A stretch of 64,000 nt of DNA from Pohlia nutans (GCA_022496805.1 CM040103.1:11798001-11862000), one strand, 5' to 3'. Numbered from the stretch's first letter, positions 22,125 through 34,881 are shown. The notes: generated by a model from the letters alone, not told the origin. Program-made: numbers and translations.

Positions 22125-22960
22125 GCTAGTTTCCATTGAGAGATTTGAGTTGTCCGAAAAGAGTGCCTAAAAGTGGAAACTCGCCTCATACTCACCTTCA
22201 ACTCGATTTCAGGTCAAAAAGACGGCAAAACTAGTTTATGGTTAATTGAAGAATAATCTAAAGCAAGACCCTATGAAACCACGGGGTGTAGAACTCATGA
22301 CCTCCCCAATGCAAGAGGAGAGTTTTTCTTCAAAAACGGTACAAGAGTTTTGAAGCAAAATTTTCCAAGAGTGGCCCCCGAATCCAGCAAACTTGGTTGG
22401 TTTTCTAAGGTTCAAACTTTCTACCTGCATCACTCTTCTTACTACAATTTTTCACTTCTTGCACCTAATTTTCACCTCCATGAGTTGTACCTGATTTTCA
22501 CCTCCGTGGGGGGCACCTTGCCCACAATGTCGATGATTTCAAAAGGCAGAGAGATCATTTGCCAATTGTATGCATGTGGTAAGAACAACTTTTCCACTCT
22601 CATTTTTCTAGGATTGAATGGTGCAGCCCCGACTACTATATGTGGAAATCAGGGACAATTTCATCACTTTTCAGATACAGGAATAGTGCCGGTGCGATAC
22701 GTAAACTGAGGGAGGGAACAGATTCCATGCGGAACAGTCGTCGTCGTCGTGTGTTGTGGAGCAGTTGGACAACGACCGAGTTGCAAACCCTAATTGCAGC
22801 AGCGAACACCACGAAGCTCAGCTCACGAGGGGGAATGGAACAGGGGGAGGTGCTGCAAGCCAGCCAGGGCTCCAGCATGCTCGCCATGCACCGTCCGCCC
22901 GTCCCGTCCCATGCCATTTGGGAGCCCCTCCCTCTCACTCGCGGCCCGGGACCACCCGTC
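22125..22960. other. Spacer changing from AT-rich to gene-like composition
   Basis: No gene recognised. From about 22690 base composition becomes GC-rich and CpG-rich, with a GTC trinucleotide run at 22737. This looks like the outer edge of the promoter region of the methylesterase gene. Overlapping open frames here on both strands look like composition artefacts. Confidence 0.45.
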
Positions 22961-22974
22961 GTCGGTGATTCTAG

Positions 22975-23740
22975 TGCATTTCATCGCTAACCACGCCGCG
23001 TTTCCCCCATTTATAGATCGCCTTTACAAGAACCACACCGATGAGTGGATACTGAAAAGTCACGTTGAAAATTTCTTGCGTGTTTAACCAATTCTTTTTG
23101 TTAACTTAGAGTATCTCCAGCAATCACTCTGCGAACTGCCACTGCAGAGGCTATTTACAGAAAGAGTCCCCGTCCCCTGAAGAATCGCTTGAAAGGTAAC
23201 TGAAAGGTGAGAGCCAGGGGAAGTAAGTTAAGACGCGCTTGTTGCGGTGCCGTTTGCAATTGGCCACCGCCGGCAGGGAGTGCCTGGAGCGGTTCTTTTT
23301 GTTTGAGCACATGGCCGAACCGAGCACGCATTCTCTCGTTTAAACTCTTTATAAACTAACAGGCCGCGCTTCCTCCATAGATTGCCTTTCTTTCATTACA
23401 AGAAGCAAAAAGCAACGATCGAATCATCATTGAGTGTTCAACTAATTAATTTTTTTGTTATACTCCGTAACGGAAAAGTGAGAGTGGAGAAGTTACGGGC
23501 GCTTGTTGTGGTGCGGTTGCAATTGGAGTGGAGCGGAGGTCATCGGTGACAGTATTGGATTTCTTTCGGTTCGATTACACGAATCGAGCACGCATTCTCT
23601 CGTTTACGCACTTTCAGGACTAGTAGGGCGTGTTTCCTCCATAAATTGCCTTTTTCTTTTGTCAAGAAGCACACAGATGGACAAAAATTAACGTACAAAT
23701 CATCATCGAGTGTTTAATCATAAAAGATTTGGTGCGAGGG
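22975..23740 (+). repeat. Degenerate tandem repeats upstream of the methylesterase gene
   Basis: Three diverged copies of a 250-265 bp unit occur at about 22975-23100 (partial), 23205-23460 and 23470-23740. Shared blocks are GCGCTTGTTG, GAGCACGCATTCTCTCGTTT, TTTCCTCCATA-ATTGCC and ATCATCATYGAGTGTT. The last copy leads into the coding exon, and the sequence around its start (GGAGTGGAGCGGAGGTCA) is echoed at 23526. A TATA-like TTTATAAAC survives in the second copy (about 23348). They may provide alternative promoters or 5' UTR exons. Confidence 0.75.
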
Positions 23741-23795
23741 AATTAGTTGTTGTGGATTGGCGACCGCCGGAGTGGAGCGGAGGTCAGTCGTCGAG

Positions 23796-26700
23796 ATGTT
23801 GTCGACGGAGGAGGTGTACGAGAGTGTGATGGTGTCGTCGCGGTCGTCGGGGGAGAGGTTGAGTGTGCCGAACGGGGGATTGTCGGGAAGTGGAGGGGGT
23901 GGAATCCGGTATGCCAAGTTGCTTGTCGCCGACGACGGAAGCCGTGAGCGGGAAACGATGGTGAAGAATTCTGTGGCTGTGGATGCGCAGTCGGAGGGAG
24001 AGAGAGACAGGGACGCAGAGAGGATTTTGCGATTTCAATCGGAGGTCGTTACCCGAGGCGGGCCTCGGCTGTTGTCACATCGGGTATGAGAATGCAGCTG
24101 CTGTTGGCTGTCTGTGTAATTGAGTTGATTCTGGACGTGTTTTGTAGAGACGAAGCTTTTTGGCGCTGTATTTGTCGGCAGATTGTCGGATCTTTTTATT
24201 ATTTGTGATAGCAATGGTGTGTGAATAATGCATCTGGAGGCATCGGATTGGAGGAGTACGGTCGTCCGAGGATAGGGACCGTGTAATTGTGTAGCGCAGT
24301 AACTAAAGCTTCAAGGCCTTCGCAAACGACTATTGTTCATGGAATTTAAAAATATACTTCGCCGATATTTGTAAATTGTAGACAGATACGCAGATTGTTT
24401 GCGACTCCGTGCTATTAAATCGATCCATAGATTCCTGAGATTCGCTGGGTAACTGTACAATGAAAAGTTGTATTCTACATTTAGTCTGCAAGGAAACGGT
24501 TTAGTGTTGTTCGAGGGATTTCCGTGAAGTACATTGGTCTGGTGAGCAGGTGTAAATGTTCCAGGTGAAACATTTGAAACGAGACGTCCCGTATTTTTTT
24601 TGGCTATGGTGGAGCCCCATCTATCTCTGAACTCAGTAGTGGAAGCCACAGTTAATTAGATACAGTTCTGCCTAGTATTCTGAGAACGCATTGGAGAGCG
24701 CCAGCTAAATCATTGCATCGAGTCGTTGTGATGGTACTTGTTACATAGCAAGTGCGGAATTCATCCTCAGATAGTCCCGCTCTGGAAAATAGAGCGGTGT
24801 TGTTACGGTGCGCTATGTGTTGTCCGGTCGCTGAAAGGCAGAGTTGATAGCGTGTGTATTGACGTAACTTAGAACGCAATATCAGGTGTTGGACTTGGAA
24901 GATGGAATTTAGAATACGGTAAGCTTTGAAGTTCAACAGTGTAGGAATTGGGAAGATTCTATGCAAGGTCCGCCCTCTCCTATTCCTTGGCCTATGAACA
25001 TACTAGCCCATTCTTCAATCCATCTTCCTGGTTGGACACTCGCTAATAAACAATGACACTAGCTGTCGTGATGGAACGGGTGGAGGACGTGTCCATTAAG
25101 TCTAGATTTCATGACCTTAAATAAATTTATAGCTCTGTTCTGGTTTTCGTCTTTCTTCCTTCTTCGTTGTGGTTAAACTCTTGATGTTTACGAAAATGTC
25201 TGAGCAGAAGCCTTCAGCTGGAGCAGAGTTCCGGCGGCGAAGAACCATTTCCAACCCAAGTTCATTTAGTGGCGGTGGTCCTCTTCGTCAGGGTTCTTTA
25301 AGAGAATTCACCCAACACGCGGCCACTGAGACTTACTTGATTACTCGACTAGCCCTCACGCTTTTGAAGCTGCTCGGGTAAATTTTTAACGGTGTCCCTT
25401 TTGTCTGCGTCCTTCTTGTTTTTCTCATAATATTATGACTTTCTCCAAAGCGATCGAGTAGTTGTGCCTGTATCTCGGTGCAAATATATCTTGGTGGTTT
25501 TGTTTGTGGTTTTCAACTTGATGTTGGTAGTTTTTATCAGTGAACACCAGAGCCCGTGCACTCTGTGCGTTCCATATTTCATTGTCTTGTATTGCTATCA
25601 CAATGTCGGGACACTGTTGTGAACGTCGAGGCTATTGTCAGGATTAAAGTGAAAGGTTTTCACAATCTTGGTCATAGTATACTTGTTGTCTGGTTTATCA
25701 CTTGCGTTCAGAACCTGACAATGATGTCAATCGATCTGATGCAACAGAATTGGAACGCGATGGATTAGCAAGCTCATCCGACTGGGTCTTTATGCAATGT
25801 TTCTCATGCCAGGCTTTTGTCAAGGTGACTTTCACACCTTTGCTCTTTACTTTTAAGTCCATACTACAAACTCTGTGCCTTCTATTCACCTGTGTTGATG
25901 GAGGTGATTGCATTAATCCTATGACAATATTTTCACCACAGTGCTGCCACTTGCACATGTTTTCATTTAGTGTTGGTGGCAGCAAATATTCTGGTTCAAC
26001 TTAAGGCATTACTAAGCTTGTCAGTGAAGCTTTTAATCCATGTTATACTCGTTTCAACAGTAACACCTAAGATCTTTAGTATCGATTTAAATTCCTCTAT
26101 TAACGGACCTTCTGATAATGGCAGTGGGATTCTTCTATTATTTTGACCCACGTATACATCGAAGCATCATATATGGAGAGCAACCTCGGAACAGGTTCGG
26201 ACCGTACATGCGATTGGTGATTACAGTGTCTTGTGTCTTGGAACTCATGCTACTAAGTTCTCGGTCATACCAATACTTAAAATATTACCACATAGTAAGT
26301 TGAAAGATCTTTGTCAACTGTACCTGCTGTTTGCTTTTAGAGCCTTATGATTGTCAGTCATACGATCACTTGTATTTTTTTAAATTGCCAAATTTGCTTT
26401 TCAGGTTAGGGTATCACCTTCCTTTTCTTGTTTGATATCCTGCGTTCTCATATTTACTGCTACTTCTTGCCTAATGATATTTTCCTTTGACAATGATGGA
26501 TAGGTTTGACTTGTATTTACCACCTGAGGCTGACAAACCAAAGCCGGTAGTTATATTTATAACGGGCGGAGCTTGGGTTATTGGGTAAGCTCAATTTACT
26601 TTTAGTAGTGTCACTTGATGATTCTTCGGAGTTCAATTCCTTGCTGTGCGTTGTGACTAAGAAGTTTTGCGTCTCAGGTACAAGGCGTGGGGATCTTTAT

Positions 26701-29333
26701 TAGCGCAGGAGCTTTTAGATAGTGACATCATTGTGGCTTGCCTAGATTACAGGTACCACCTCATGGATCTCAAATCTTGTTACTACACTAGTGGTCATTA
26801 AACATGGTGCACTTTCACAGTTATGTCGATAAGGCGTCTACATTCTAGCTCTTGTTCATGAAGAGCAGGAGGTATCTCAAGTAAAATATTCTTTGAGAAG
26901 ACTTCGAGAACAACTCAGTTTCGATGATGTCTTGTTTTGCATAGTAATTATAGACCAAGTTGTGATCAGAAAGTTTCCAAGTACATGCATGATGGTTTGG
27001 TGTTTGCGTGAAAGGATTTCTGCGAGTCTTGGTTTTTCCTGTGGTTTTGTTGTTCCCATTGTTAATTTTGTGGGAACACACATTCAGACAAGAACTGACA
27101 ATTGCATACGATGTGGACAACTGCAGGAATTTTCCTCAAGGTGAAGTTAGTGATATGATTTCTGATATCTCGACGGGAATAGGCTATGTAATCCAGAATA
27201 TTGAGAGCTACGGTGGTGATCCAAACATGTGAGTTGGATCGCGTTTTGCACCATATTGGTGTAATTTATGATGCTACTTTTGTTTTGAGTCTGTAGCTTT
27301 CTTGATGTGGAACTGGTTCTAATTTTTTACCTGCCTTGTCAAGTACTTGAAGCTCTTCTTTGGTTAAATATTCCGCTGAGTGTTGCAAGATTGATAGAGT
27401 TCGTCCCTAATATAATTTTCTTGAATCTTGTAATGTGGAGCAGGGTTTACTTAGCAGGTCAATCTGCTGGAGCGCATCTGGCAACTTGTGCCTTGTTGAT
27501 GCAAGCAGAGAAAGAGATAACACAGGATCCAGCAAAGCTGTCTTGGAGGTCATCTCAATTGAATGCATGCATGCTCATTTCAGGCGGGTGAGTTGCTTTC
27601 ACCTTTCTGATGTACGGAATTATGAAGTTCCAATTTTCATTTTTTTCACTTCTCTTGTCTTTCTAGCTTTTTAATCAGCACATAGAACATTCACCTTGTC
27701 ATGTTGTGTATCGTCATACTGTTTTGTATTCACTTTAAAAGAACGGATAATTATCTGTGTTTTCAAATGTCCGTAAACATTGCATCTTTACATTGAGAGG
27801 CTTTGAAGCTCGTTTTTAGTGGATTTCTCCTTGTCCTCCATGTTCTTTACTGTCTTTCGCTGTAGTCGGCATTGGTGTACCACTTTGGTAATACCATATG
27901 GAGAGGTGTGAAGTTGTTGCCTTAAACTATAATGTCCTCTTTGTTCTGATTTTGCCTGAGTTGTGAAAGAACGTGAGTTTCCTTAATTTTGGATAGCCTG
28001 AATTTTTAGTGTTTTTTTTTTTCTTCGACTTTCAGCTCTATTTTCCTGAATTTGAGCCTAATATTTATCACTTATTCAGGACTTTATGCACTGGTATCTG
28101 GTGGTCACTGATTGAAAGCTGTGTAAGGTGTTTTCCAGAATTGGAAAGGAATAGCTTCAGAACTATGTAGTTAAAAAGATTGTTTCTTTGTTTTTTTTTC
28201 TTTTGCAGGTACAACTTGGCAAAGCTTGTGGATCATTTTCATAGGAGGGGTCTTTACAAGTCGATTTTCTTAAGGTACTGGCCTCCATTTTACGTACAAG
28301 CATCTATTGATGTTAACTGGGGCGGTTGTCAATGAAAATTCTTGGATGAGATAAACTCCTTCTGTTGATATTAATACTAAGATCGACAGGTTCGGATCTG
28401 TAGTTCTAGGTAGTTGGAGTGATCAGGTTCTGCTAGATGCTTACTAATTTTCCTGTTACCGTGTGTGGATATAGTATGGTTGGAGGGGAAACTTCCTTGC
28501 CAATTTATTCTCCAGAATACATGGTGATGACGCCAACTTTCAGCAAGGCTGTCCCTAAGCTTCCTCCCATCACTTTGTACCATGGAACAGCAGATTACTC
28601 AATTCCCCATGAAGCCAGGTATTTTAGGCATGGCAATTAGTTGGTGAAGTTGTACTGGTGTTTTTTTCTCTTCTAGCCTGGAAGTCATGTCATGGTTATA
28701 ATTTGCTATCGATTTGCAATGTGATAACCTGCTTGGAACTATACATGGACAACTGACTTATCTTTTGGACATTTTGGTCCCTGTACTAGTTTTCTTACTT
28801 TGCTAGTATCGAAATCAAGTGTTGATGAATTATGATGTGTACAGTGCGGCGTTTGCGGTTGCATTGCGATTGGTGGGCGCACGAGTTAACACGATCTTTT
28901 ATCCAGACAAGACCCACACCGACTTGTTTCTGCAGGTCTGTATATTTTCGTTTCTCCAGTGTCTTTTAGGATTAATCTTTAGAGGTATATCAATGTGTAT
29001 ACTTTCTCAACGTCTAACTTTCCGACAGCAGTTTTTGTGTTATATATGTTAACAGCAGTGTTTGTGTTGGATATAATGCCCTGTCAAATTTTTACCAATT
29101 GGTCCAGCATTCCGACTTTTGAAGTGGTTTATGTTTATTTAAAACAACCCTGGTTTTTATGGATGCAGGACCCCTTGCGAGGTGGGAAGGATAAGTTGTT
29201 GGCCGACATTTTAACTATAGTTCATGCAAACGATGAGGAAGCAAAAGCAGAAGATCTCAAGAAGGCTAGTTCTCGTCCACGACTTGTGCCAGAACTCCTT
29301 TTGCAACTTGCTCGTTTGGTTAGCCCTTTCTGA
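23796..29333 (+). CDS. ICME: Isoprenylcysteine alpha-carbonyl methylesterase (12 exons, 490 aa)
   Basis: It removes the carboxyl methyl ester from prenylated protein C-termini at endomembranes. This reverses the methyltransferase, and in Arabidopsis it tunes abscisic acid signalling (family knowledge). Exons: 23796-24083, 25208-25377, 25748-25824, 26125-26194, 26504-26584, 26678-26752, 27127-27228, 27444-27587, 28209-28274, 28475-28618, 28845-28935, 29169-29333; all introns are GT-AG, total 1473 nt. After a 95-residue variable N-terminus come [20 protein letters not shown] and a hydrophobic segment ([15 protein letters not shown]). The alpha/beta-hydrolase core follows: oxyanion [14 protein letters not shown] (222-), nucleophile GQSAGAH (Ser295), Asp398 in HGTADYS, His430 in KTHTDLF, ending LARLVSPF. 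The full catalytic triad is present, so it is probably active. The exact 5' border of exon 2 (25208 or 25211) is the least certain point. ICME versus its ICME-like paralogs is not resolved. Confidence 0.93.
24084..25207 (+). other. First intron of the methylesterase gene
   Basis: Donor GTATGA, acceptor GAGCAG. Minus-strand open frames of 112 and 104 codons lie within it, but they show no domain and no codon or homology support. I treat the interval as intronic. Confidence 0.75.
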
Positions 29334-30254
29334 ATGTAAGAGCCCCTTCATATCTTTCTATATCAATTCCAGGCCGTGCACTCAAATGAGCTGCATATGG
29401 GAATTCATTTCTGATGTTCATTTTTTGTTTTGATATCATTTTTGGAGCATTTTTTACAAGCATTCTGAGGACGAAGAGAAATTCTTACGGAACTAAAAGA
29501 CTGCTAGGATATCAATGAGCATTTTAGAATAAGGATATCGGAGAGTTAGCACCTGAGCAGGGTACGTGTAATGTTTAGTATATATGGCAGGATTTAATGT
29601 GACGGGAGTGCCAACATGGACTTTTTGAGCAGCTGCTTGATGTAGTTCTACAACAAATTTGTATGGTTCTTCTATCAGGGCTTCGTTTTACTAAGTAGAA
29701 CATTGGACAGGATTCCCCAGTTGGAGTTTGATTGCTTTTAAGTCGTCATGTCTTACACGTTTCGACATTCTTTCTGTCACCTACATTGAGGTCTTCTGAG
29801 CAAGATGCTAGAGAATGATTATACTATGTGACTTACAGTACTTTAGTATGCATCTGTAAATTCATCAAATTCAATATAAAGGTGACTGGTATGCTCATTC
29901 TGGAGCAGTCCTCGTTATTGATCATCTGTGTAGCATGAAAATAGATGGATTAAGTTACCTCGCAAAGTTTCAATGTGTACAGATGAGGTTGATATTATTG
30001 GCTCTTATAAAGCTTATTATTCTGCCTGCATCATAAAAACTCAATCTCAGAACTGCATACCCTGCAGTGTATTGAGTGCTGTGATGATGAGACTTGCATT
30101 TCCAATGATGGATCTCCACATGTCCTGACAATCAGTTAATAAGGATAGCTCTTACTACAGTACCAGATAATAAGGTGGAAGTTGAACTATGATACTTTTT
30201 TGTAACAATTGACTTACTAAATTACCAGAACCTCAAAGTGAGAAAACAATATTG
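29334..30254 (+). other. 3' UTR and downstream spacer of the methylesterase gene
   Basis: The sequence after the stop has the base composition of transcribed plant DNA for several hundred bases. AATATAAA at 29872 is a possible poly(A) signal. No other gene is seen. Confidence 0.4.
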
Positions 30255-30404
30255 TAAGAGCATCTCCACTAGCACTCTGGATACCGCTCTGACTATGGAA
30301 AAATGGATGAGACGAGGTTAGTGAACAATTTATTTGGCCCGTGACATTGGATAATCCACTAAACATCAGGGCCATCAAAATCACTCTTACTTGTGTATCT
30401 CTTC

Positions 30405-31182
30405 TTAACCCCTAAAGGACCAAAGAAACCCAAATTGGGCCTCATGTATTTAACCCTTTAACGTCCCAGTTCAACACTGTTTTCAAATTTTCATTATGAA
30501 ATGTTTGATGAAAGCCGAAAATGGAGTTGATGTACAAAGAAAAGTTGTAAATGTCAATGTGAAGATCACATTTGTACGGTTGGATTTATCATATATTCCT
30601 TTAATATTTTTTTTTATTGATTTTGCAAGGTTTTCTCTTGAAAATCAATCAAAAATCATGAATTAACGGAATTTTTAAAAAAAAATTGGGATGAAATTGG
30701 AATAACATGCACTACGAGATGGTATGGTTTCTATTATTTGATTCTACTTATTTTGAAAAATCATTTTTAAGGTCTCACTTTTTGAACTAAGAATGAAACT
30801 TGACATAAACCACTTGTGTTGTTTTTCCAAAAATCATAATAACCTATTTTGAAAAACAAAACCGTACAAAGGATAGTCAACTTGCACAAGAATCATGAAA
30901 AAAATTGGTGGATGAAAACTGTCTAGTTTGGATTGAATTTGAACAGTCAAATTGTGTTTAGCGTCCAAATATTGAACGCAGGCGCCTGAAAGGGTTAATA
31001 GCAATTTTGAATAGGTCCTATGTAGACTGTCTTTTATTCAATTTTTTTTTATCAACGCATGAAAATCTCTTCATTGATTCCAGTGATACAAAATTCGCCC
31101 CTATCTAAATAATATTTTTCACAATATGATTGATTGAATTTGTCATTTGAAAACTATGAATCATTGGTCCTTTAAGGGTTAA
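30405..31182 (+). mobile_element. TTAA-flanked MITE, family A-short, copy 2, interrupted
   Basis: It begins TTAACCCCTAAAGGACCAA and ends TTGGTCCTTTAAGGGTTAA. Without the nested family B element it is about 230 bp and aligns with 8922-9100. Confidence 0.92.
30450..30998 (+). mobile_element. TTAA-flanked MITE, family B, copy 3, nested
   Basis: It begins TTAACCCTTTAACGTCCC and ends GCGCCTGAAAGGGTTAA, 549 bp. The uninterrupted A-short copy at 8922-9100 shows the site before insertion (CATGTTTTTGATAGCAATT). Confidence 0.93.
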
Positions 31183-31346
31183 TTGACATCGTAATTGCAC
31201 AATCCATGCGTGGTGAGTTGTGAGTGACTCACATACTATTTTCAAGAGTTTAATTCAATGATGTTGGTGGTGGAACTATATGGTGAGGTTTGACTTTTTG
31301 GATGATCTTCAAAGTGCAATCCAAAGTGCTAGTGGAGATGCTTTAA

Positions 31347-31808
31347 CAAACAGCTAGTTATGTAGTCTCTACCTCACTATTTACCCTAGATTTACTTTTA
31401 CATCTAGATTTACTTTTACACCTTGTTTGGTGCTCTTTCTCCCATGTAACTCCTTAAAAATGAAGGATCTCTCCCGGTGGGGCAGGGACAACAAATCATG
31501 TGTAGATGAATTATATTTGAATTTATTGTAAGTTTACACATAAGTTTTAGAGAATTACTCTGAACGAGTTTAAAAAAACCTTTCATCAAGATCAGTTTTT
31601 GGCATCAATTAATTAATTAATATATATCAGGCTGTCCAAATCTGACCCTCAAGGTAATATTAACTGTTGAAGATGAATTGAGATTGCAACTGAATACCGG
31701 TGTACAGTACCTTGAAGCAATTTAGGATAGATACATTTCTTCAACAAAACGAAAGACGTCCGTGTAACATTTACAATTATTGATCTGTATGTCAATTGGT
31801 GCTCATTT
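31347..31808. other. Gene-free spacer
   Basis: No supported feature. ATTAATTAATTAATATATAT near 31610 is simple sequence. Confidence 0.45.
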
Positions 31809-32542
31809 TTAACCCTTTAACGTCCCGATTCAACACTGTTTTAAAAGATTCGCTATAAAATGTTTGATGAAAAACAAACATGGAGTTGATGTACAAAGCA
31901 AAGTTGTAAATGTCAATGTGAAGATAACATTGTACGGTTGGATTCATCATATTTTTTATTAGTAATTTTTAATTAATTTTTCAAGGTCTTTTCTTGAAAT
32001 TCAATTTAAAATCCAAAATTAACACAAAAAAGTCAAAAAATATTTTAATGAAATTGGAATAACATGCACTACAAGATGGTATGGTTTCCATTATTTGATT
32101 CTACTTATTATGAAAAATCATGTTTAAGGTCTCACTTTTTGAACTGAGAATGAAACTTGACATAAACCACTTTTGTTATTTTTCAAAAATTCACATTATC
32201 TTATTTTGAAGATCCATACCGTACAAATGGTAGTCAACTACACTAAATAGGTAGATTAATGTTAGATACACATAAACATGTTGTAAGTTTTTACTGTTGA
32301 CCAATTTTTTTTACCCTCTATATTGGTCAAGATGGGGATCTTTCAATAGTATTGGAATCAATGTCTTTGGTAATTTTTTTTGTCAAGAGTAAAAATCTAT
32401 AATATTTTCAAATCTTATAATTATCCAACACTAATCTACCTATTTAGTGTAGCACGAGAATCAAGAGAATTTTGGATGAATGAAAAGCATCACAAAATCA
32501 TCCAACGTTTAGAATATGGACGTTGGCGCGTCAAAGGGTTAA
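31809..32542 (+). mobile_element. TTAA-flanked MITE, family B, copy 4, interrupted
   Basis: It begins TTAACCCTTTAACGTCCCG and ends GCGCGTCAAAGGGTTAA. It carries a 209-bp element at 32241-32449. Confidence 0.93.
32241..32449. mobile_element. Tc1/mariner-type MITE with TA duplication
   Basis: The terminal inverted repeats are CACTAAATAGGTAGATTA and TAATCTACCTATTTAGTG, extending with one mismatch to about 25 bp, flanked by TA on both sides. The family B copy at 20024 gives the empty site (GTCAACTAGCACAAG). A TA rather than 3-bp duplication argues against the CACTA superfamily despite the terminal CACTA. Confidence 0.85.
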
Positions 32543-32576
32543 TCAAATGCAAATTTTAGTATTAATTAATTGTTCT

Positions 32577-33144
32577 TTAACCCCTAAACGTCACAACATC
32601 TCTGGACTTTTCACAAATTCAAACTCACTCTACCTTCTCATCAATGTTTGGATGAAAGTCATCCAAATTTTTGGAGATACTTCACCAAATTGTTGTCCTA
32701 TCTAATGGTTGGATTTTGTGATACTTCAGTACATATTTTTCTAAAATTACAAATGTTCAAGTTGTTGACCAAGCCAAAATTGCATTGGTTGTAGATCAAA
32801 AGTGGCCTTGCAAAAATGAGGTCATAGATTTAAGAAACACAAAAATCTCAAAGAATCACCATGTTTACGAGTATCACATTTCAAATTTATTTCAACAAAT
32901 TTTACTCAAAAAGTATTAAAATTTTGTTTGTATTCAAATTAAGAAGGTATTTTTAATTTTAACATTCAAATTTTATAAGTAAATAGTATTGGTGAATCAA
33001 ACCGTACAGATGGAATTTAAAACTCAAAATCTAAAACTTTCAATTGTATATCAATTCCAAAATGTTCTTCTAAATAGTACTTTATGATGATTTTTCTTAA
33101 ATTGTCAATTCAAACAGGGACATCCTCATACGTTTAGGGGTTAA
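32577..33144 (-). mobile_element. TTAA-flanked MITE, family I, copy 2 (inverted)
   Basis: It begins TTAACCCCTAAACGTCAC and ends CATACGTTTAGGGGTTAA, 568 bp. It shares its right TTAA with the next family C element. Confidence 0.9.
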
Positions 33145-33726
33145 TCCCTAAAAGTTCTCACTCCTCTTCAAATTTGGAGAATTGTAGAGATGCCTCATAA
33201 AATGAAAATAAAAGGGATATTTTGAACTTGGTGTCTGAATAAAAGTTGTACATTATGAATTTTAAATCGTGTTTTAAATTCTATCCATATGGCTAGATCT
33301 ATGATTGCTATCACTAATATTTTGTATAGATTTTGAAATTGAAATTTCAAAATACTTTTTTAATTTGATTAGGCATAAAATATTGAAATTTTTTTTTATG
33401 ACATTTGTTGTGAAGGGTTCAAATGTAATACTCTTATTGGAGTGATTTTTGGAGATTTTTTGGTTGCTTAATTTTATGAGTAGGTTTTTTCAAGAGCATT
33501 TTTGAACTAAGATCTTAGAAATTTTCGGTGAATTACTGCAACATGAAATGAGGCATAAAAATCTCACAAATCATCCCTTTCTAATCCGTTCACACATGCT
33601 TGAAGCTAACTTCCCATAAAATCTATAGTAAACAACCTACACTACAAAAAGTAAACGAGGGATGAGAAAATAAAGTTCAATTTTGTACATATGCAAAAAA
33701 TGCATGGTCGGCGGTTTAAGGGGTAA
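33141..33726 (-). mobile_element. TTAA-flanked MITE, family C (inverted)
   Basis: It begins TTAATCCCTAAAAGTTCTC and ends GGTCGGCGGTTTAAGGGGTA, with decayed termini. Confidence 0.85.
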
Positions 33727-34261
33727 AACATAGCAAATAATTGAATGGGAAAAATTTCAGATTCAAAATTTTGACAATTTTCAAAATTGGTTCTTGAAAA
33801 GAAATAAGCACACAAAAGAAGTTGTTCAAAACTAATATGGCACTACAATAATTCAACCAAAAAATTATTTTTGATAGTTTTTAATCATAACCAACATACT
33901 ATAGAAAGTACATATCCTAGAAAGTATAAACAAATGAAACCAACCAAATTACAACATACAAAGTTGAGCCACATCAAATTCATGCATTTCTCTAAACTCA
34001 AAAATACCAATGAAACTTAATCCTACCAAAATTTTGATTTTTTATTCTTTCATGGACCAAACTTCAAAATATCAAAGTGAGCCACACCAAGTCTATTGTC
34101 TAATGTGTGAAAAAACTAATGTGTAAAATATATTACAAAGAAGCGTTTTTAAACATACTAGATTTCATAAAAATCAAAATAAATAGTTATACAAATTTCT
34201 GTTTTTATTTTTGAATTTTTTTTCAAAACAAATCCTGAAAGATAAGAATAATATTACAAAC
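33727..34261. other. Gene-free AT-rich spacer
   Basis: No supported coding, RNA or mobile feature. Confidence 0.45.
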
Positions 34262-34795
34262 AAGTGGTTTTTATTATTATTTTGTTCCACATCACACTCA
34301 GAACCCTATTATATAACCCTTTTGATAACCAGTGTACATGAGTTCAAAACTTCAAATGTGGAAAGTGTACAATCACATATGTACACAATTAGAAAACCAC
34401 ATCAATAGAAGAGTGTGCTTGGAGCACCAAGTTACAGTGTAAGAGCATGGTGTCATAGAACCATTTGGGCACCATTTAGTCTATGGTTTATGCCCTTGCA
34501 CTGTAGTTTGGTGCCCTAAGTAGTCCTTTTCTACTAGTGAAATATTATGTGTATATATTGTAATGTGATATTAGAGAATGTGATAATAATCAGTGTAAAG
34601 TGTTAACAAAATAGATTTTAAAATGTTAATAATGTACAAATTGCTTAAAGATTTAAAATGAGCTCATGAGTTTGGGTTCTTTGAAAATCTTCTCAAAAAT
34701 AATGTAAAACAAGACAAGAGTGTTCTTTTGTTTCACTTGGTGAAAAAATATATAAGATATCGAAGGTCCAAATGAATCTCCACAAGAACAAAACT
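34262..34795 (+). repeat. Interspersed repeat S, copy 2
   Basis: It aligns along its length with 18180-18765. Ends are undefined and no target duplication is recognised. Confidence 0.8.
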
Positions 34796-34881
34796 ACGTT
34801 ACTTCTTCTATTGTGATCCTCTATACCTTGAATATGTTTTCACCAAGTGCAACAAACAAACAATTAGTCTTGTAGTATATC

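Larger units (their letters stand above)
30258..31343. mobile_element. PIF/Harbinger-type MITE hosting two nested elements
   Basis: The ends are GAGCATCTCCACTAGCACT and AGTGCTAGTGGAGATGCTT, flanked by TAA at 30255-30257 and 31344-31346. Its own sequence is about 308 bp; the rest is family A-short (30405-31182), which itself contains family B (30450-30998). Confidence 0.9.

Noticed and set aside
22350..22990. Overlapping frames of about 100-120 codons on both strands upstream of the methylesterase gene
   Set aside because: They overlap one another in several frames in GC-rich DNA, and no protein family or splice structure was recognised.
23796..24083. Whether methylesterase translation starts at MSEQ in exon 2 (25196) instead of exon 1
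   Set aside because: Exon 1 is open from its ATG, ends in phase 0 at a good GT donor, and the spliced total divides by three. The exon 2 ATG lies upstream of the best acceptor and is kept only as an alternative.
24311..24966. Two minus-strand open frames (112 and 104 codons) in the first methylesterase intron
   Set aside because: No domain or start context, and they are wholly inside a well-supported intron on the other strand.
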